A stretch of DNA of 64,000 nucleotides from Doris montereyensis (Eukaryota; Mollusca; Gastropoda; Nudibranchia; Dorididae). Within the stretch, counting starts at the first letter, position 1, and each line of letters starts with the position of its first letter. Positions 35,928-64,000 of the stretch are shown here, piece after piece. Location: positions 1-64,000 of the forward strand of contig JAXRKP010000647.1 in NCBI GenBank assembly GCA_037039925.1, read 5' to 3'. The translations under genes and the position numbers were made by a program. Under the pieces are notes generated by a model. That model worked only from the letters and a program-made list of their open reading frames with translations. It was not told the origin of the DNA and searched no databases.

Positions 35928-36169
35928 ATAGTAAAGAGAAGTGCTGGCCAGGTTTAAAAATGAATTGACACACTTTCTAACAGTGATGGTGGCTGGTAAT
36001 CCCAATGCTAAATCAGTTCTTTTATTATTGACTTTTAAGGACTTACAAACTTTTGTCTTAATGTCATGAACTCATCATCAGACTAAATCATACCTTTTAT
36101 CAGGGCAGATGACCTGCAGAGCGAAACTGGATACTAACTTAACCACAAACTACTTTACAATGTATGGAA

Positions 36170-36590
36170 AACAAAAAGATATAATGTCAAAACACAACTA
36201 AACATTTACCAAAGTTGTATCAACTCTGCTATATGGATCTGAATGCCGGAGGATGACAGACAAACGAGAATCTTCTCCAAGAATGCAAAATAGAACATAT
36301 GCACGACATCCTTCTTCAGAGAAGATGGGGATCGATAGGACATGACTTGAAGAAAGAAGAAAGGAACATCACCAAGACTGCACTACACTGGACCCTAGTA
36401 GGGAAAAGGAGACATTGTAGGCTAAAGACAACATGAAGGCGAACAGTGGAGACTGAGATAAAGGGCAAGGGGCCAAACCTGAAATTCTCTAAAGAAGCTT
36501 GCCATGGAAATAGAAAGATGGAGATCCTTCATCGATGCCCTACATGCAAACTGGCATGATGGGCAGTAAGTAAGTAAGTGAGCAAGCTGG
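36170..36590 (+). pseudogene. RTE/CFDP2-like LINE, 3' end
   Basis: Broken frames with STLLYGSECRRMTDKRES, LRRWGSIGHDLKKEERNITK, then TALHWTLVGKRRHCRLK and a (TAAG)n tail at 36566-36582. This is the usual C-terminal end of RTE-type proteins (STLLYGSECW...RxxxWxGHVLRxxxxxixxxal.w.p.gkRrrGRPk.tWrR). Same strand as 30955-31960, so it may be the other end of one element split by later insertions. Confidence 0.72.
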
Positions 36591-37424
36591 AATATGTAGC
36601 AATCTTTGTTGTAAACCGCATGTCAGAAAATGACCATTGGAGAAAATTATCCAAAAGAGCTTGAGAAGGAATAAATTAAGTTATTTTTCTCTCACACAAT
36701 TTTGATTCATTTTAATGTTTTGCATTGACATCTCCATATCTCTCTCTCCCCGATATCTCACAAAACCTTAGTCTCTCTCTCTCTTTCCCTTAATCTTGTC
36801 AGAAAAAAATATTTCATTTGAAAACCTAATCGTCTTCATCCTTCAGTTTCTCTTGTCTGACCCTTTCACTCACTTCACTGCCCTCTTATCTATCATACTC
36901 CCTGAGCAAATGTTACACATACTACGCAGTTTCTCCTCACCTCTGTCGCTCATTTCCATCCCCTCTGTGATAATCTTCACGTATTGTCAGCGATGTGCAC
37001 AATATTATAAACCACTGGAGGCTTAAAGCACCAAATACTGATCCTAGACATCATGTGTAAAATATAACGTCAAAGTGCTACCATAGTGGCCTGAATCATC
37101 TTTCATGGTTTTCAGAAAGTTGAAAGAAAGCAGCATGCAGGCTTTATTACGTTGCACTAGGCCTATGCTTATAACTTTGGCCATTTTTTGTGTTTAAATA
37201 GTAAAGGAAACGACATGAAAATGCTTAGGCCTTAACCACTTGTTTACTATTTCTTGAAACTTTACTAGCACGTTTGCTTCTCATTAAAATGGAGGGATTC
37301 GTACCACTGCATTAGGAATGGCTTGGTGGATCAGTTTCATTTTGTCTAAAGCCTGACTTAACCCATTATGATAGCACTGTGACGAAACATGTCTATAAAT
37401 ATATACATAATATTATGACATATT
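36591..37424. other. 3' flank of WDR24
   Basis: Includes the candidate WDR24 poly(A) signal. No other gene seen. Confidence 0.45.
37143..37148 (-). promoter_or_regulatory. WDR24: Candidate poly(A) signal of WDR24
   Basis: AATAAA on the minus strand, about 280 bases beyond the stop codon. Position is the only support. Confidence 0.4.
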
Positions 37425-59688
<22,264 letters not shown>

Positions 59689-60890
59689 TTTTTAAAATGT
59701 CTATATTGTCAATCACTCAAGTCTGAAATTGAGAAAGTTTATATTGCTTTTACATAAAATATATTGTTAATTTCATAGCATGAAATAAAAATAATTAATA
59801 ATCAAAAAGAGACAGTAACCAATCACATCCATACCTTTTACTTAATACACCGGGGATGTCAGTATTGTCAGATTGAAAAACAACCCCTATCTCCAATCCT
59901 CACAGTAAGAATTTTAAACAACCTGATACGTTTCATACACTTTCTCTCCAGTATCAAGTACAGTTGGGATGGATTTTGTATCGATCAGTGCTTGAATAAT
60001 ATTATCCCACAGGAATTTAACCCCAAAATGAGTTGCAACATACAATAAGAATAAGGGACATACAAATATGTACATTTTTACCCCCACATAAGAAGTGCAA
60101 GGGATGCAAATTGTACTTAAGTTTTCCAGTACTAGTTACCGCCTAAATGCCCAGGGTTTGGGAAGTAGAGACAACAGGCATCAAGGATACAGGCATTCAT
60201 GGGAAAATCAGTCGGGGCAAAACATTGGGGGTGATCACCAAGAGGGGGGGGGGTTCCTGAGAAAGGCATTTTTACCATAAATGGGACAAAACTCGTTTAT
60301 TGCACTACTGGATGGAGCAGTTCATTCCCTTGACATTGATACCATAACAAAGGCTCAGTATCGATTCTTTCATTTTATACAATATTTTTAGCTAACCTTC
60401 AACACATCGGTTGTACCATCAAAACAAGAAATTTTGTCTAAAGTATAACGAGTTGGTACTCATTTTAATTATCACAAAGTATTCTATCCGAGAAATCTGC
60501 TTTTGATGAATTATTGTCAATTTTAGCTAAGATCGGCTGAATATTACTGGAAACATTCCGCGCATCCGTTATGAGAAAAATGCCATCCTGACATGAGTTT
60601 TAGGGATCTGGAGCAGTTAAAATAGGGTCGACATGAAGTATTTGATAGCATCTCAAGATTTATGATGTTTCAAAGTATTATATTATTCTTTTTATGGGTT
60701 GTGAAAAAATATTAAAATAATGGAAAAAATTGTTAAAAATGTGATTTTCTCAAATGTTACTTTTTGACAGTGAAATGTGATCTATCTTTTTATTTATTGT
60801 CCAATTGCCCCCAAATTTGGTATATAACATCTATAATACACACTAATTCACCCAGTAGCAATTTTTTATACAATTTATCCCAAAAAAGAA
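59689..60890. other. 5' flank of WDR24
   Basis: Contains the unseen promoter and 5' UTR. I see no clear TATA box or CpG-rich stretch. A G9 run lies at about 60244-60252. Confidence 0.45.
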
Positions 60891-60900
60891 AGGGAGAGAT

Positions 60901-60902
<2 letters not shown>

Positions 60903-60966
<64 letters not shown>

Positions 60967-60982
60967 AGGGAGAGAGAGAGAG

Positions 60983-61052
<70 letters not shown>
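60903..61052. repeat. (GA)n microsatellite
   Basis: About 150 bp of GA with GGGAGGGAGG at 60959-60970. Confidence 0.98.
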
Positions 61053-61054
<2 letters not shown>

Positions 61055-61960
61055 TGTGTTCTTTATCCCCAACTGATGCAGCTAACATACAAAGAATCCG
61101 CCTAAGAGCACAGTCCGCTTAAATGTACGGTTTTCATGTCTCCCAACGATCGTACACTTAACCGGAGACTACTGTATGTGTATAATCATTTACAACAGTT
61201 TTTTTTTGTGTGTGATGAATCCCCTTTGAGATATATTAGCACTGAAATTATTAGTCAGCCCAGCCCTGTGAGATCCTAAATTCGGTGTTGCGTGCGTGTG
61301 ACCATTATTCCCGACGATTCTTTCGGCTCCATAGGAATTCTACATTCATTTCCACTTAGCAAGGTCAGCAGCAAGCAGCGGTGTTTGCGTGGATCAATTG
61401 ATATTAGTTTAACTCAATTCCTATAGCTTTCTATATCTATGGCCTAGGGAGATAGAATTTGGCCACTCTCTGTGGCCGCCCAATTGTGGGAAAGGGTTCA
61501 GCCTTCGTCAGGGATTGCCATTTATGAAAGGTAAACCTATTATTATATACAGCATCTATGTATTTTATAATGCAAATTATAGAAGATAACTATACCAAGT
61601 TCCATGTTTAGAAATAAGGTAAATATATAAAAAGCAAACAGAAGTAAGTCATTATCAGTTCTCAGTCCAAGTATGATACGTCACATTGTCTGTTGTCAGT
61701 GACAATTGAATTGCTCAATGTCATGTTCAAATAAACAGTTTGTCTTCAGCCTCTCGTCGCGTCAGATTGGCGGAAATGACCGAAACACATCTCATGCAGT
61801 CCCAAACAACTGCTGCAGCTGTGAAAGCAACCTCTCACAAACAGGCCATTTTCCCTCCCCCCCCCCCCCCAAAAAATCGAACCCAAACTTTAAAAATCTC
61901 ATTTAGATCTATGTCCTTTGGATGCCCAATGACAGAAATCCTTCCCACTAAATATTTTAT
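61053..61960. other. No gene recognised
   Basis: AT-rich. A C15 run at about 61857-61870 sits just before the family 2 SINE. Confidence 0.5.
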
Positions 61961-61964
61961 ATCA

Positions 61965-62345
61965 GTAACTATAAAACATGGATTTATATTCTGTATCCCC
62001 ACGGCCACACAAGTACAGGCTCACCAACTGTACATCTTTTATCCCCCAGCAGGCCATTTCATTCACTGATTCAGTCCTCAACTCCCTGGGGAACAAACAT
62101 TACACCAGTCTGTTAGGCACTTCATACTAATACTCTGCCGAGATCTTTCTGTCTAAAGTTGGGTACTCATTAACATCTGACTGAGTCAAGTGAGGAAAAA
62201 GAGTGAAGTACCTTTCCTAAAGAGTACAACGTTGTGAAGAAACCTACCTGTGCCAGCCGTGGGGTTTGAACCAGTATCATTGTGATTACAAGCTCACAAC
62301 ACTATGGTTCAGCTACAACATCCTCAAGGATGTAGACTTGTTAGT
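61965..62345 (-). mobile_element. SINE family 2, near full length (reverse)
   Basis: Reverse complement of 20185-20560: GTACAGGCTCACCAACTGTA, CCCCCAGCAGGCCATTTCAT, then the head GGGGTTTGAACCAGTATCAT ... ACACTATGGTTCAGCTACAA. Confidence 0.9.
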
Positions 62346-62699
62346 CACTGACTACTAGTCCTCTCACTCATCTATCAGTGACCATGCAATTTCATTCCTG
62401 GTCCAGATTCTGATTCTTACGGACATTCATTGTGAAATCATTGATTATTGAGGTATTTGGCAGGTTTCACAAATATGGGACCCAATGATAACTTGAACTC
62501 TTCAATGAATCTTTCTCAAAGTCTAATTGATAAATCTTCTTAACATTCTTAAGAGTGACGTCAGGTTTTTAAATATTTTGGATAGTTTTAAAAAATTAAT
62601 TTTTGAAAATATCGTGAATCATTAGTGAATGTACAAAAACAGCATTTTTATACCAAAAAAAAAAAAATCTCAAGAAATTTACAATCTAACAAAAAAACA
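62346..62699. other. No feature recognised
   Basis: AT-rich spacer between a SINE and repeat R550. Confidence 0.5.
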
Positions 62700-63235
62700 A
62701 AAACTGCGTCATTTTATTAACATTGACAAGAGGAACCTGTGTGCCATATATAATACAAATCATTCGGTAAATGGCAGAGGAGATAGAATTTTAGTGTGGA
62801 AAAACTACATTTCGAGAAAAATGCAAGTAAAACAACCAAAATAAAATAACACAAAACAAACGCTTCAGAAGGGTTTCCCTTATTGTAGCAGCCCCCTTAC
62901 GCTTTCGACAGTCTCTGGCATTGTTACTAATGTAAAGAGGATTATAAATCTAGGTTTAGATGTGTACTGTTGTGAAAACAGATGTCAAAATGATCACTTT
63001 TTAAATTTTTTTATATATGTATCCTATGGTTGTGGACGTGTTTACATCCAACAGCGATGGGCGATATCGGCAGAAACCAGGTCACCTCGGTGATACCCCA
63101 TTTGACGATTAACCGCCAATATATGGATTTTAATTGCCATTTTCTCAGTCAGTGTCAGGGCAATTTACGTCAAAATTTTTATTGTTTTTACCTACCCTCG
63201 TCTACAAAATATTTTGTAAAAAAAAATATTATACG
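62700..63235. repeat. Interspersed repeat R550, copy 2
   Basis: Collinear with 45150-45715: AGCAGCCCCCTTACGCTTTC, GACAGTCTCTGGCATTGTTA, TTTTTACCTACCCTCGTCTA. Same orientation, middle third strongly diverged. Confidence 0.85.
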
Positions 63236-63289
63236 TCATATGGACATTTTCTGTCATGAACGTATAGATAGATGATCGTTCTACCGGAA

Positions 63290-64000
63290 TATGCTTTCTT
63301 TCTTTCTTTATCAGTTCCCATTCTACCTTTCGGCGTATGAGTTCAGATGCCTGAGATGATCTTTGTCCAGGCTGCCCTGTCCTGGTATTTTTGTTTCCTT
63401 CCGTGAAAGTTAAATTTCTATGCTTCAATGCCTCTTTTATATCTTCTTCCCACTTTCTCCGAGGTCTGCCTTTTGGTCTTTTACCTTGGGCTTCAGCCCT
63501 ATGTACTGATTTAGCTCTTCTATTGTTATTCATTCTATTTACATGCCCAAACCATCTCAATCGATTTGTTTCTATCTTAGTTTTTATGCCATCTGCTTTG
63601 GTTTGATCTTGTATTGTTGTGTTTCTGATTTTGTCTCTTTTAGTGTGCCCTACCACTCTTCTTAGATATTTCATTTCAGCTGCCTGTACTCTACTGTATT
63701 TTCTACTGTCTAAGGTCCAGGTTTCGCTGCCATAGAGGAGAGTAGGATAATAAACTGTATTGTATACTGCCATTTTGGTTTTTGTTGACAATTCTTGCTT
63801 ACCTACAAATGCCTTTCCTAGATGGTTATATATTGCACTTGCCTTTTGGATTCTCTGGCTGATTTCTTCTCTTAGTTTTCCCTCTGAGTTAATCATTACT
63901 CCTACGTAATTGTAGCTTTGAACTTGTTCTAAATTCTCCCTGCCTAATTAAAAATTTTGTGATTTAGCTTCCCTAGTTACTAGCATTGCTTTGGTTTTCT
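63290..64000 (-). mobile_element. LINE copy D, 3' part, running off the window edge
   Basis: The (AAAG)n tail is at 63292-63312. The C-terminal domain is open from 63896 to 63192: MINSEGKLREEISQRIQKAS, LYGSETWTLDSRKYSRVQAA, RLRWFGHVNRMNNNRRAKSV, RPRRKWEEDIKEALKHRNLT. It continues past 63900 into the segment that copies B and C have deleted. It is the least broken C-terminal region of the family here. Confidence 0.93.

Noticed and set aside
35787..36005. Poly-asparagine open frame on the - strand
   Set aside because: TTA microsatellite.

Overview
This is eukaryotic nuclear DNA: AT-rich, intron-dense, and full of microsatellites, minisatellites, tRNA-headed SINEs, non-LTR retrotransposons and DNA-transposon relics. 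The spliced genes with GT-AG introns, the SINE types and the LINE proteins suggest an invertebrate, most likely a mollusc (perhaps a gastropod). That placement is inference from general resemblance, not a database result.

Two host genes are supported. (1) On the + strand, 1483-14937 holds the last nine recognisable exons of a membrane-anchored histidine acid phosphatase (lysosomal/prostatic ACP type). Its N-terminal RHG exon must lie left of the window. One intron carries a 2.7 kb minisatellite. (2) On the - strand, 59688 down to 37425 is a complete 18-exon WDR24 gene. WDR24 is the GATOR2 subunit that relays amino-acid sufficiency to mTORC1. It has an N-terminal WD40 propeller and a C-terminal cysteine-rich zinc/RING-like module. 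Its exon lengths, after two one-base corrections, add up to an intact 831-codon frame. Both genes carry isolated one-base frame errors, four and two respectively, several beside homopolymers. Assembly indels explain this better than two independent pseudogenes.

The rest is repeats. A LINE family about 3 kb long is present in five copies (8.6-10.96 kb, 25.3-25.9 kb, 47.6-50.75 kb, 52.7-55.7 kb, 63.29 kb to the edge). Two copies have readable target-site duplications. Their 5' ends carry a variable number of 66-bp tandem units. The two longest copies sit in opposite orientation in neighbouring WDR24 introns and bracket exons 8 and 9. Between the two genes (about 15-37.4 kb) I see no host gene. 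That interval holds SINEs, MITE-like inverted repeats and, at 30.95-36.6 kb, a nest of relics: an RTE/CFDP2-like LINE, a piggyBac-like 5' end, a Mutator-like transposase and a Helitron-type helicase. The Mutator and Helitron parts are joined in one reading frame, which is the most unusual structure in the window.

The two genes converge tail to tail. The ACP gene ends at 14937 and WDR24 at 37425, leaving 22 kb of transposon-rich DNA between them. The 59.7-64 kb segment upstream of WDR24 has no gene that I can recognise.
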